This document shows positions 31,697 to 42,452 of a DNA stretch of 64,000 nucleotides, in pieces. How positions within the stretch are numbered: position 1 is the stretch's first letter; each line of letters starts with the position of its first letter. Both the position numbers and the translations under genes were made by a program. The stretch covers positions 682,001 to 746,000 of the forward strand of contig RSEE01000007.1 of the NCBI GenBank assembly GCA_003971905.1, in the 5' to 3' direction. The notes under the pieces were generated by a model. The model had not been told where the DNA came from. It ran no database searches and worked only from the letters and a program-made list of their open reading frames with translations. The DNA comes from Moniliella sp. 'wahieum' (Eukaryota > Basidiomycota > Moniliellomycetes > Moniliellales > Moniliellaceae).

Positions 31697-34643
31697 CTAG
31701 GCATAGGCGCTTGCCTCCTCGGCCAAGGCAGTCAACTCATCTGCCATCTCTTCATCCTCGTCGCGCATTGGCGCCGCTTGGGCGGAAGAGGCAAGCGGCG
31801 GAGCGAAGACTTGCTGTTCCGTCGTCAGGGCCGCCTGGGCTTGCAGGTCCGCCAACATTTGTCGCAAGCGCGCGGTGGTGCCTTGGCTTCGGCCTGAACG
31901 GTGGCTTGGTGGGAGGAGACTTGGTCTCGTTGGCTGGCCAAGTAAAGTTGCTGCTCCATGAGCTGTTCTCGTGCCTCGTCCACGTCGCCCTCGACTTCGA
32001 TGACCTGGGACTCGAGGTGGGCCAAGTGCCTGCGCGTCCGTTTGAGCCGTTGATTCAACTCGCTGGACCGAACCATGGCTTGGGTGCACTTTTCTGCCAC
32101 TTGTTGGCGCTTGGTGCGAAGCGTGTGCCTCGAGCTTGGCCATCTCTTGCGACATGCCCACCACGCTCGTCTGGCTCGTCACCACCCGTGCAGACCAGCG
32201 CTCCTTCTCGCCGCGCAGAATGAACGGCCCCGTGCAGAGACGCGGCAGATACCCATTGTTGGTCCCGTTTCGGCGCGTGGTAGGGTCCGGTGAGGCGCGC
32301 GGCAGTTCGACTTCAATCCGTTTGGCCAGCGCTTCGGGGGGAATGTCATCGGGATAGCCGGTGAGTGCCAAGGGCTCCCCCAGCGTCAGCTCCAATTCGA
32401 GGTTGATCGGTGCTAAGGGCGATACGCTGCCTCCGATGCCAGTGCCGGGATGGGAGGAAGCAATGACGGTAGCCCCATGTGCATCGACCTCTTTGTCAAG
32501 AATACAGTTGCCTAGAGCATCCACGAACGAATTGTAGGTGGCGCTGCGCATCAGCAGGTCCACCAGCGCATTGGGCAGCGTGAGCAGCACGCTTTGTGGC
32601 AACCGAGGTCGACAACGAGGACCAGCATCGAATGATGGATCACAGACAGCGTCGAATTTCTTTCGCCCTCGTACAAGCCAACCGGCAGAGGCCCCGACAA
32701 GGGCACCACCCACACGGGTTTGGCCAACAGAATGGACTTTTCACTGGGCGGCCGCCATTGGTCCTGCTCGACAAACGTGGCCAGTGCCGTGCGCACCCCC
32801 GCGGGGAGACGCGTGGCTTGGCGCACCTTTTGCGCCACGTACCGCCTCTGTGCAAGAGGAAGAGGGCGTGCCGTACCCAGCGGCGCACTGGGAGGCAACC
32901 GCTCCGGCGGAGCAGGAACCGTGCCCAGACCAGGCACCAAGGTGTACCTCTCATCCGACAGCGGGCGAATTTCATCCAGACGGTCCCCCACCTCAATCCC
33001 TCTCTCTCCAACGTCGGCGACCATTGGATGGGACGCGGATGGGGTCGCCAGTCCTGCCCATTCAGTCGGAGTGGAACCTCAGTCTCGCCAGGCAACCAAA
33101 TGACCGTCTGATCAGGCGAAGGGCGGCCCTCCTCCTCCACAGAGGAAGACGACTGAGAGGAAGTAGTCTGGGACGCACGAGAAGCTACTGGAGCGGGAGC
33201 GGGTGCGGGAGCGGGTGCGGGTGCGGGTGCGGGAGCGGGTGCGGGTGCGGGTGCGGGAGCGGGTGCGGTGCGGGAGCGGGTGCGGGTGCGGGTGCGGTGC
33301 GGGTGCGGGAGCGGGTGCGGGTGCGGGTGCGGGAGCGGGAGCGGGTGCGGGAGCGGGTGTGGAGCGGGTGCGGGAGCGGGCTTGGGAGCGGGTGCGGAAG
33401 CGGGAGCGGGAGGCGATGCAGCGGTTCCCTGTGGCCGGGATGGTGGAATCGTTGGGCGTTGGGCGAGTTTCGGTGCCGGAATAGAAGGTTGAGGATCAGA
33501 AGGACGTGGAGGCTCAAAGGATCCCAGTTCCCATCTGATTCATCCATAGCTTCCGGGGGAGAGATGAACAGCGGGGGAGACGCGCCCGTTACTCTTACAT
33601 TTAGTGAGTCGTCAAACTCGTCCTGATGAGCGCTGATTGGAGTCAATGGCGACGAAGCTCGAGAGACGTCACTTTGCACATCATCATATTTGCCCTGACG
33701 AAACTGGAGAAGCAATCGTTTGGGTTTGTCGCAAGTCCAGTGACGCAGAGTCCCTCACCCCAGATTCCGTTGCCGAAGGTTTGGAAAGGGGAGGAGGCAA
33801 CGGCCGCTCCTTGGCAGATGACGCCTTTGTCAGTTCCAACCGAGGCGGGGAGTGGGGCAGCATCGAATGAAAGTCTTCCGGCTTGCCGAGGGATGAGATG
33901 GGCAGACGCGGCCGCTTATTACGTGATTCAACCGACTCGTCCAGGGGACGTTTGCCTGTAACTGACTTCGAGGAACCATGTGTGGTGCCTGGAGCAAAGT
34001 AAAAGTCAGAAAAAGGAGTGCAGAAAAGTGGAGCAGAGCGAAGAACTCACAGACGCTTCTCCAGTAGAAGCTATTCTAGATTCGACGCTGGGTAGGATGG
34101 GCTGAGGGTTGTACGAAGAGGTGGACTGAAGGCTGGCCTGGGGGTGGGACTGAGACTGGGACTGGGGCTTGGATTCCCGCTTCGAAGCCAGCCCGAGCTC
34201 GGTGTGTGGAGCGGGTTCGGATACTGGCTCTGGTTTGTGTATCGGCAGGGGCCCAGTGCGGGCGCTGGACGAAGGTCGGATTGGGGCGGGGGGGCTGGAG
34301 GAGGGGCAGGAGGACAGCTGGGGCTGGAGATCGGCGTAGAGCGGGAGGCGGAGGCGGAGTGCCTGGTCGATGCCGAGGACAGTAGTCCGGTCCTGCTTGT
34401 CGAGTGACGCGGCATGGATGCTGGCCATGAGGAGGCTGCGGCGCAGGCGGGAGGGGGCGGGTGTGGAGGGGAGGGTCCATTGGGTGGAGGGGGGGGAGGG
34501 GCGCGGGGGGTTGGGCGGAGGGGCCGGGATGCGGGGGCGGAGGCGGTGGTCTTGGCCCTGGCAGGGCTCTGGGTGGCGGAGGCGGATCTGCGCGCCGAGG
34601 GAGCACGGCTGCTGGTGCGCGACCTGTGATGGCGGTTGGCCAT
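31697..34643 (-). CDS. Unknown protein: NLS, (Pro-Ala) repeat, C-terminal coiled coil
   Basis: I do not recognise this protein. The proposed start is the ATG at 34643 (MANRHHRSRTSSRAPSARRS), a basic Ser/Arg-rich N-terminus followed by Pro-rich sequence. SLDKQDRTTVLGIDQALRL lies just before an intron at about 33990-34050 (GTGAGT...CTCCAG). The next exon has GKRPLDESVESRNKRPRLP, a probable nuclear localisation signal. DDVQSDVSRASSPLTPISA and a long Pro-Ala tract encoded by the 33191-33411 repeat follow. The apparently folded part contains VIWLPGETEVPLRLNGQDW, GDRLDEIRPLSDERYTLVPG and NALVDLLMRSATYNSFVDAL. The C-terminus is a coiled coil (SSELNQRLKRTRRHLAHLES) with an acidic end closing at 31697. 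At least six frame changes occur, for example near 33500, where TTT appears shortened to TT. A nuclear role is inferred only from the NLS. Confidence 0.55.
33191..33411. repeat. GGGTGC/GGGAGC hexamer minisatellite
   Basis: About 220 bp consist almost entirely of GGGTGC and GGGAGC hexamers, sometimes with a 5-bp unit (GGTGC). On the minus strand they encode (Pro-Ala)n within the unknown NLS protein. The irregular 5-bp units break the frame, either as a true length variant or as a sequencing slip. Confidence 0.88.
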
Positions 34644-34868
34644 CGTGGAGCAACGGGTGGTGGTGGTGGGCTGGGCGTGGTGGTGTTGCGCGCAAGATGA
34701 ATCCCGCGCGGCCGACTAAACGCCTCGACTTGTGCTTCGACCCGAGGCGGCGATTGAATATTGGTTGCCTTTCGAGTGCCTGTCCAACGCGTGCGCCTTT
34801 TCTGCGGGTTGCAGTTTTCATGCAAATCAGCGATCGCCTGTCTGGAGCTATCCAATCTGGGCATCAAC

Positions 34869-34968
34869 GGTCGGATGGTCTAGCTGGTCATGACGTACGC
34901 TTCACATCCTGGAGCAACAGGTCTCGTTGAGACGCGTAAGGTCCCCGGTTCGATCCCGGGTTCGATCA
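34869..34968 (+). tRNA. tRNA-Val (anticodon CAC) with 26-nt intron
   Basis: The acceptor stem GGTCGGA (34869-34875) pairs with TTCGATC (34961-34967), including two G-U pairs; the discriminator is A34968. The D arm is GTCT...TGAC. The anticodon stem is TACGC (34896-34900) with GCGTA (34934-34938). The loop reads TTCACA up to position 37, then a 26-nt intron (34907-34932) precedes C38. The T arm CCCGG TTCGATC CCGGG is perfect. The intron sits at the canonical site one base 3' of the anticodon (CAC at 34903-34905). Five T residues (34969-34973) give a Pol III terminator, and the consensus A and B boxes are intact. Confidence 0.93.
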
Positions 34969-35338
34969 TTTTTGCTTCAGAACACTGCCGTAGCAGTGCC
35001 CTGGGCTTTTAACATTTCAGTTTGAGTCGCCTGTCTGCCAGTGCCTTACGCATCATCACACGTGGCTGATCACCCATCTTTGGATCGATGTGGCGCTGGC
35101 CTCGAGTCGATCCGGCACTCCGCCCATGGCTCTCTCTGAATCGTACCATCGTCTCCCATGCCATGGCACGACACAACACGACAGGACACGTGCTCAGGAG
35201 ATTCGTTGGATAGCGTGTGGCTACCTCCAAGTCCAGCAATGGATACCTGATCCAGGGAGTATGTGCGCCGGTGTGGTGGCGTTTGGTTATTTTGCTCTTT
35301 TCCCGTTGAGATCAACGGAGATGCCTGTTCAGACCACC

Positions 35339-35563
35339 CGGTGGCTCGTGTGCTTGCTCAACTACGTCCCTGCAATTCCTCCTCCTCAGGCCTCAGGCCT
35401 AGGAGTTCCGTTGATTTCTCTCCCGTGTTTTCCTTGTTCCGCAGTGGCCCCTGGTGGCGATTCGCTGGTTGTTCCGCTGTAGTCGTTGCTGGTTGGCTTA
35501 GACCACCACCAGTGCGATTGCATCGCCCTCGAGGACAATCAGGACTCCGGGTCTCATCAATGC
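35339..35563. repeat. Dispersed repeat, copy B (about 225 bp)
   Basis: This is the second copy of the element described at 25354-25577, same orientation, about 10 kb away. It shares the blocks CCTTGTTCCGCAG, GGTTGGCTTAGACCACC and AGTGCGATTGCATC. It lacks the extra CCCCA near TTAGACCACC found in copy A and carries an extra CCTCAGG near its start. Confidence 0.8.
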
Positions 35564-35611
35564 CTATGGCAAAGGCCGGAGGCCCCGGCCTCTCAGTCTG
35601 AGGAGTCAGCC

Positions 35612-35627
35612 TGACTAGTGACTAGTG
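35612..35627. repeat. Heptad array TGA-CTAG x2
   Basis: TGA-CTAG-TGA-CTAG followed by TG, located just beyond dispersed repeat copy B. Confidence 0.75.
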
Positions 35628-36236
35628 CCTATTGACTGGGTGGGGTGGTCTTTCCAACTCTGGGGTGTCTGTGAATAGAGGACGAGGCCCAAATCCCGCC
35701 CCAAGGCTTGGCTTGGCGAGAGACTTACATACGCACACGGCCAGGCGGAACGAGGTTATTACAGTGCGAATCGTCCGTCCCCTATAAACGCAGTGGCCCG
35801 ACATCCACCCAAACTCCACGTATTAGTAGCGGGTGTGCGCTGAGTGCCGAGGCACACTGAGGCCCTGATCTGAGGCCGAGGCCGCCTGGGTCTTCTGAGG
35901 CCTGAGGGACGAACGTTTGTCCATGTTGGCCAAGGACAATTATCACTGGTGCTCATCTCATCGATTGCTTGCTCAAGCTCAGCAGCGCGCAGCCAGCGCC
36001 TGCCATCCCCGCCCGGCCTGTGTGCCAACCGTGACCGTCACACTAGCAGCGCCGCACTAGCACCGCTCCTGCACGGCCACCCTGTTTCGAAGGTACCTGC
36101 GTACGCCTAAGACCCTGCGCATCTGGCCTGAGGCGCCTGAAACCCAGCCTCATCATCTGCATCATCTCCGGTTTGCGGGTGAGATCTTTCCTGTCATGCC
36201 CCGGGGTAGCCTTCGCCCCCCACCACCACCATCGCC

Positions 36237-37283
36237 ATGTCTTCATCCCAACCCAAGTCGACCCCGTCGTCTGAAGACCCTGCCCGACTAGCCGCGCTGC
36301 ACCAACGCATTGCGGCGCTCGAAGCCGAGGTGGCTGAGCTCAAGCGCACGCTCCCTCCGCCAGCCAAGGTGGTCGCGGTGCCCTCCCCGGTTCCCCTGCC
36401 GCCCCCGTCTCCTCCTTTGCCCGCAGCCCTGCCCCAGCCGGCCCGCTTTGCGCCTAACTGGGATCAGCAAGTTTCCACGTTTGCTGAAACAGGTCTCAAG
36501 CCGGAGCTGGTGTCGGCTCTGCGTGAGAATGGGTACGACTAGCATGCTCCCTCTTTCGTCCGACACTGCGGCCCCCGTTCGTTATTCGTGTTGCTGACTC
36601 CCAATTCCCCTTCCAGGTTCATCAAACCGACCGCGCTGCAGTCAACGGCCATTGTGCCGCTGATTCAGGGCAAGACGATGCTCTTGCAATGCCCGCTGGC
36701 GGTGGCCGCACAATCAGTTATGCTCTGAGTGCGCTCCAAGCATTGACCCCAACAGCAAGCACGTCCAAGTTCTCATCCTGGCTGCCTCTAAGGAGCGAGC
36801 CGCACAGATTGTCCACGATATTCGTGCCTTGTCAGGTGGGATTTGGGGGGCCATGATTCGGACGATGACGTTGCCAGTCGGGTGTACTCTTGCTTGCCAG
36901 GCACCAAGACGGACACTGACCGCCATGCCCTATCTGCCCGCCCGAATTGCGTGGTGGGCACGCCTGGACGGGTGTTCCATTTGCTGGACCGAGCGCATCT
37001 GCCCATCTCGCACTTGCGCCTGCTCATTGCCGACGAAGTGGATGACTTGCTTACCACCTTCCGCCAGCTCGTGATGGAGATTATGCGCTTCCTCCTCCCT
37101 ACCCCGGCTCCTACAGCGGACCATGGCTTGCAGACAGTCTGGGGGGCGGACCACTTTAACAGCAAACTCCTCTCCGGCGCACTTCAGTTCGCTCCGAATC
37201 CGACAATGTGTGCCGTTCGACGCAAGGATGGGGTCTGGCGCGTGGTCACGGTCAAGAAGGACGCTGAGCAGGCGAAGATGTAA
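36237..37283 (+). CDS. Degenerate eIF4A-like protein, RecA1 domain only
   Basis: The start is ATG 36237. An N-terminal coiled coil (ALHQRIAALEAEVAELKRTL) and a Pro-rich linker precede an eIF4A-type first domain. The aromatic and Q motif are retained (WDQQVSTFAETGLKPEL ... GFIKPTALQSTAI). The Walker A reads approximately CPxGGGRT after correcting a lost base, where eIF4A has SGTGKT. Motif Ia is AASKER instead of APTREL. VVGTPGRVF is intact. DEAD is DEVD (LIADEVDDLL). SAT is replaced by GAD (LQTVWGADHFNSKLL). The protein then stops at TAA 37281-37283, and no second RecA domain (no HRIGRxGR) is found downstream. An intron lies at 36533-36616 (GTACGA...TCCAG). Frame changes occur near 36700, 36745 and 36850. 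Loss of the Walker lysine, SAT and domain 2 argues against helicase activity. It may bind RNA or a partner instead. Confidence 0.75.
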
Positions 37284-38018
37284 GGGCGTATCTTGCACCC
37301 AGCCATGTGCTATTCCCAAGCCTGTATCATGCACAGCAGGGCGTTTTTCAGTGTCTGCCTACTATTGTCTTTTCGCTACAAACTTAATCGTAACGCGTAA
37401 CTATCCTTCTTGTTGGCGAGGAAATGCTGGTTCGATCTGGTAATCTGCAAATGGAGGATACATGCTACACTGCGTCAGCGTGATCTACCTGATCGTGTCC
37501 TTCGATCGGTGTGCGACCTGAATACTAGTTTGAATCTGCCAACAGTGTTCAGGCTTGGTCGACCGTAAGATCCTCACCTTCTAAAGACTCGTCCAGTAGG
37601 TACTTTGGCGTGCAGGTATGAATGTTCCGGTATTCTCCAGGAGCTTCGCGGCGAGTGGTCTCCGCGATCATGCATGCTATCACAAGGAAGTATAAGCGTC
37701 ATACACGAGCAGCAGCACGGCGACCTGCTCCGGTCATGAAGTCGATGCAGCTCAGACTTCCCAATTTACCCAGCTAACCAGCCTGTTCAGACGGACGCAG
37801 GACACAGGCTACCCAAGGCTACCCGGACCTTCTCGACATGGGCCCAAGGAATGCTTGTCACCCACAATGACCACTTGGTATGCACCCCATTATGCCCGCT
37901 CCAAGTTAACCATTCTTCCCTGGCGTGCCCTTGCCAAAACACCTATACAAGTGTGCAACAACAATGGTCCGCGATGAACAGGTTGTGTATGCATATAAAT
38001 CGTCCAGCACCATTCACC
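37284..38018. other. Intergenic, convergent 3' ends
   Basis: These 735 bases separate the eIF4A-like gene and RRP15. I checked them for a second RecA domain (helicase motifs IV-VI) and saw none. No other gene, RNA or repeat is apparent. Confidence 0.5.
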
Positions 38019-39060
38019 TCAATGCTTGCCGCCGGCCTTGATCATGTCCAAGAACGAGTCTTTCGACGCAAGACTCTTTTTCGTCCCTGGTGCTAGCGGG
38101 GGCTTTCCCATAACACTCCGCACCAGTCCAGACGTCTCCTCCTCCTCTGGAGGGGCAGCCGCTTGGCGCTGGGAGTCACGGATGACATTGAACAGCTTAA
38201 CGACACCACGTTGTGCCACTTTGCGTACCGCTTCTCGTACCCACCCGAACCACCTTGGTCATCCCAGGCGGCTAGAGCGTCATCATCCAAAGGACTGCAC
38301 CCAGCGCAGGAGTAAGGGCGCCATCATAATTGACCACCTGCCCTGGTGGACCCCAAGAAGAGATGATGTCCTTTACATGGGTCAATTCAAAAGCCTTCTT
38401 GCGCTCGGCTACCAGCTCCCGTTCCGCCTTCGAAGCAAGTGATGCCTTGGCGCCTGCACGATTGATGTGCGGAGCAAGAGCAAGGATGGGTCCCTGGGTC
38501 GAAGTAGTTTGTGCAGAAGGGGAAGAGACTCGAGCACGCTTCGCTGGCTGCGCAGGCACTTCGTGCGCTTCATCCTCCTCAACCTGCGAATCGGGGTCGT
38601 CTGTCTCACTACCCTGGTCAGAAAACGGCTGCGACCCTTCCTCGTCTTCGTGGGCTAGAGCCACGGGCATTGGCGCGGACGACCCGAGAAGGTCGAGAAG
38701 AGTGGCACCAAAAGCGGTCGGAGACACAGCGCGGCGTTTACGTTCTGGCAACATGATGGGGTTAGTGGTGTAAATTTAACACGTAGTAGGTGAGTGGTGA
38801 AAGCATACTCTGGGTTTTCTTGCTCTTAGGGGCAGCATGGGCGCACGAATTTCGTCCTCCGTGTCTGGTTCCGACTCGCTCTCGGACGCGCTGGAGTCGG
38901 AATCGGCATCGTTGTCGCTAGCAGGGTTCCGTTGTGGGGGCGGCCGGCGGCCAAGGGTGGAAGATGGCCTGGACGGAGGGCCAGCGCGCATGGAAAACTT
39001 CGACTTTGGTTTGGGCCTGTCACCAGTGGGGTGTGAAGAGCTGGGGTGGGGCTTGGCCAT
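38019..39060 (-). CDS. RRP15: Ribosome biogenesis protein RRP15
   Basis: Rrp15 is a nucleolar factor needed for pre-60S maturation (family knowledge). The start is ATG 39060-39058 (MAKPHPSSSHPTGDRPKPKS). The N-terminus is basic then acidic (SDNDADSDSSASESESEPD), ending in the Lys-rich PKSKKT. An intron at 38745-38808 (GTATGC...TTGCCAG) follows. Exon 2 starts KRRAVSPTAFGATLLDLLGS, matching the family's conserved segment after the acidic region. Further on are KAERELVAERKKAFELTHVK and the signature block QRGVVKLFNVIRDSQRQ. The C-terminal SFLDMIKAGGKH ends at 38019. Frame changes lie near 38835, 38300 and 38210. The identification rests on the order of these short blocks, which is characteristic, but sequence conservation outside them is low. 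Confidence 0.7.
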
Positions 39061-39364
39061 GGCGGTAACTCAGAGGTGGTGCTTGTTGAAGCTGTGGGTG
39101 TGCGTGGGTGCCACCAATTCAATCAAATGTCAATAACCAAGTGGGGATTCCGAAAAAAAATATGGGAGGCGGGGGCGGAATGAATCGGTGGGAATCGCGG
39201 GGAGATGTACCCTGAGGTACCGCAAGTTGCACCGACTGTCGATAGTCGCCGGACCCACTATCGCAGCCCAATCTGGTGCGCCAGGGCCAAACGACTGCGT
39301 GGCCAATTCAACACCCAGCCGCCACCCCGTCTCCACTTTCGTTGCCACTACCTCCGTGTCTGCC
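39061..39364. promoter_or_regulatory. Divergent promoter of RRP15 and VPS4
   Basis: These 304 bases separate the two start codons. The centre has a short A-rich tract (39152-39162). No heptad array or TATA element is obvious. Confidence 0.4.
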
Positions 39365-40822
<1,458 letters not shown>

Positions 40823-42452
40823 GAGTATTCCCGGCCAACTAGATCCCCACCCTGCATTATATGTTCAAACTCGATTTAAGCAACACTGCCGTAGTAACGA
40901 TATCTTGCAAAGCCCAAAAGTATGGCACAATCATCCGTCAAAGTCTCTGCCTAAATGTGACCATCGTTATGCGACGTTATAGCGCATTTAGTTGGCTGAA
41001 CCAGCGAGCAGGTCATCGAAGTCTTCGAGGGATCCAACAGCTGGAGAAAAGGGTATGCCACCACGTCAGCCCTCCTCTCTAGTAGTAGGGACGAAAAAAA
41101 AACACCAGATCATATGTCAATCATTCGACATCATCAATCACAGTGAGCTGCATGAGCAAGAGAGTGGATTATAGTAGGCCTGGTTTTCGACCAGATAATA
41201 TGTGTATACCAAGCCGATGAGTCTCCTACCGTGGCAGATATCTAGATCATCAACCACCATTCCCATATGTTGGTCCAATGGCGTTCCATGACTTCACAAC
41301 CTTGGCTTCCAGCCTCAATATATCTTTTCGATCTTCGAGGAGGGACCCTAAAGCCTGGGCTATAGTACTGCGGCGCCACACTTTTTGATGATTGGGATCG
41401 CAGAAAAGCAAACAAGACAAGCAGGACGAGGTACTCAACGTGGAGCTTCGCTTCGATTTGAATACCACTGGTGCGTATATATAGTGTGCCTCGTATATCT
41501 TGACATATCTCGTCTCTCAGAATCTCTGGCCTCTCATGCTCAGGTGCTCAGGCTAGGCCTTGTGGTCCTATAGTACTACGACCTTGTTTTTCAGTGGTCG
41601 TCTCCAACATGTATGTCATTGATGTCACTTGTCACACGTATATCGGTCAGCAAAAAAGAGAGCAGGCCAGACCTCCTCCCCGCTTGTCAGTCTCAGTGCC
41701 TCAAACTTGCCCCCATCATCGACATCATCTGCATCATCGACAGCCCTCACACGCTCTTTTCTTGATATAAGTTGGTCTTGGATCAATGATTTTATTATTG
41801 GCATTGAGCGCATTGTGTGTGTGTGGAATATGCGTTTTTAAGTATCTCTGCCGATGCACTTGAGTCGCACACCTCTCCCCGCCGGAACGGTCATCAGAGC
41901 AACATGGGCCTCTAGCCGGACTGTCACATGTTACCGAAGGATCGCTACTCTCAGCTGTGCTGTTACATGTTCATGTTGTTGGACGAGAAATCAGTGGGGG
42001 CGTTTCTTGTATATTGTGGAGTGCGCGATCCTTGGGTCCGATCTCTGGAGATCTGGGTTGGCCCGAGACACCAACAGGGTACTGTCCTAGACACGATGAT
42101 CGATGATCGATGAACGCCACAGTCTAAGTTGAAGGCTGTTCAAAACTCATTATGCATTATGGACCTTGCCTTACTAGTACTATCACCGCCACCACCACCA
42201 CCACAACCACCACCATCACCTCGACCTTTGCGGATCCACTCCGGGTCCAACAACCCCACACACCGCAGCCATTTCTGGATTTATTTTGCTCATCCCACAA
42301 TACCTCCGTCCTCGCTGTGTGTTCTCTTCTTACACTCACTCTCAGAGGGCCAAGGATACATATCCCTTCCTCTTTCGTACCCCTCTATCTCTGCTTCACT
42401 CCTCGTCTGCCAATTCATCCCCATAATGTGAGTTCCACACCTCGGTCGCATA
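40823..42452. other. Long intergenic region upstream of the Ran1-type kinase
   Basis: This 1.63-kb stretch is AT-richer than its surroundings. It has a (CATCATCGA/CATCTG)-type run near 41715-41745 and the TGA-TCGA array at 42097-42113. A CCACCA/CCACCT run lies at 42186-42215, and a pyrimidine-rich tract ends just before the kinase. Short frames such as 41928-42113 have no motif. No gene is supported. Confidence 0.45.
42097..42113. repeat. Heptad array TGA-TCGA x2
   Basis: TGA at 42097, 42104 and 42111 separated by TCGA, perfect, about 340 bp upstream of the proposed kinase ATG and in sense orientation. Confidence 0.85.

Larger units (their letters stand above)
34969..36236. other. Intergenic with dispersed repeat copy B
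   Basis: These 1.27 kb between the tRNA and the eIF4A-like gene include the tRNA terminator, copy B of the 220-bp repeat and the CTAG-TGA array. A TGACCGTCA sequence lies near 36031-36039, about 200 bp before the next ATG. No protein gene is supported. Confidence 0.5.

Noticed and set aside
33191..33411. CRISPR-like array because of regular GC-rich units.
   Set aside because: It is a contiguous hexamer minisatellite without spacers, and CRISPR arrays are not expected in a fungal nucleus.
37284..38018. Expected second RecA domain of the eIF4A-like gene.
   Set aside because: No helicase motif IV, V or VI could be read in any frame.
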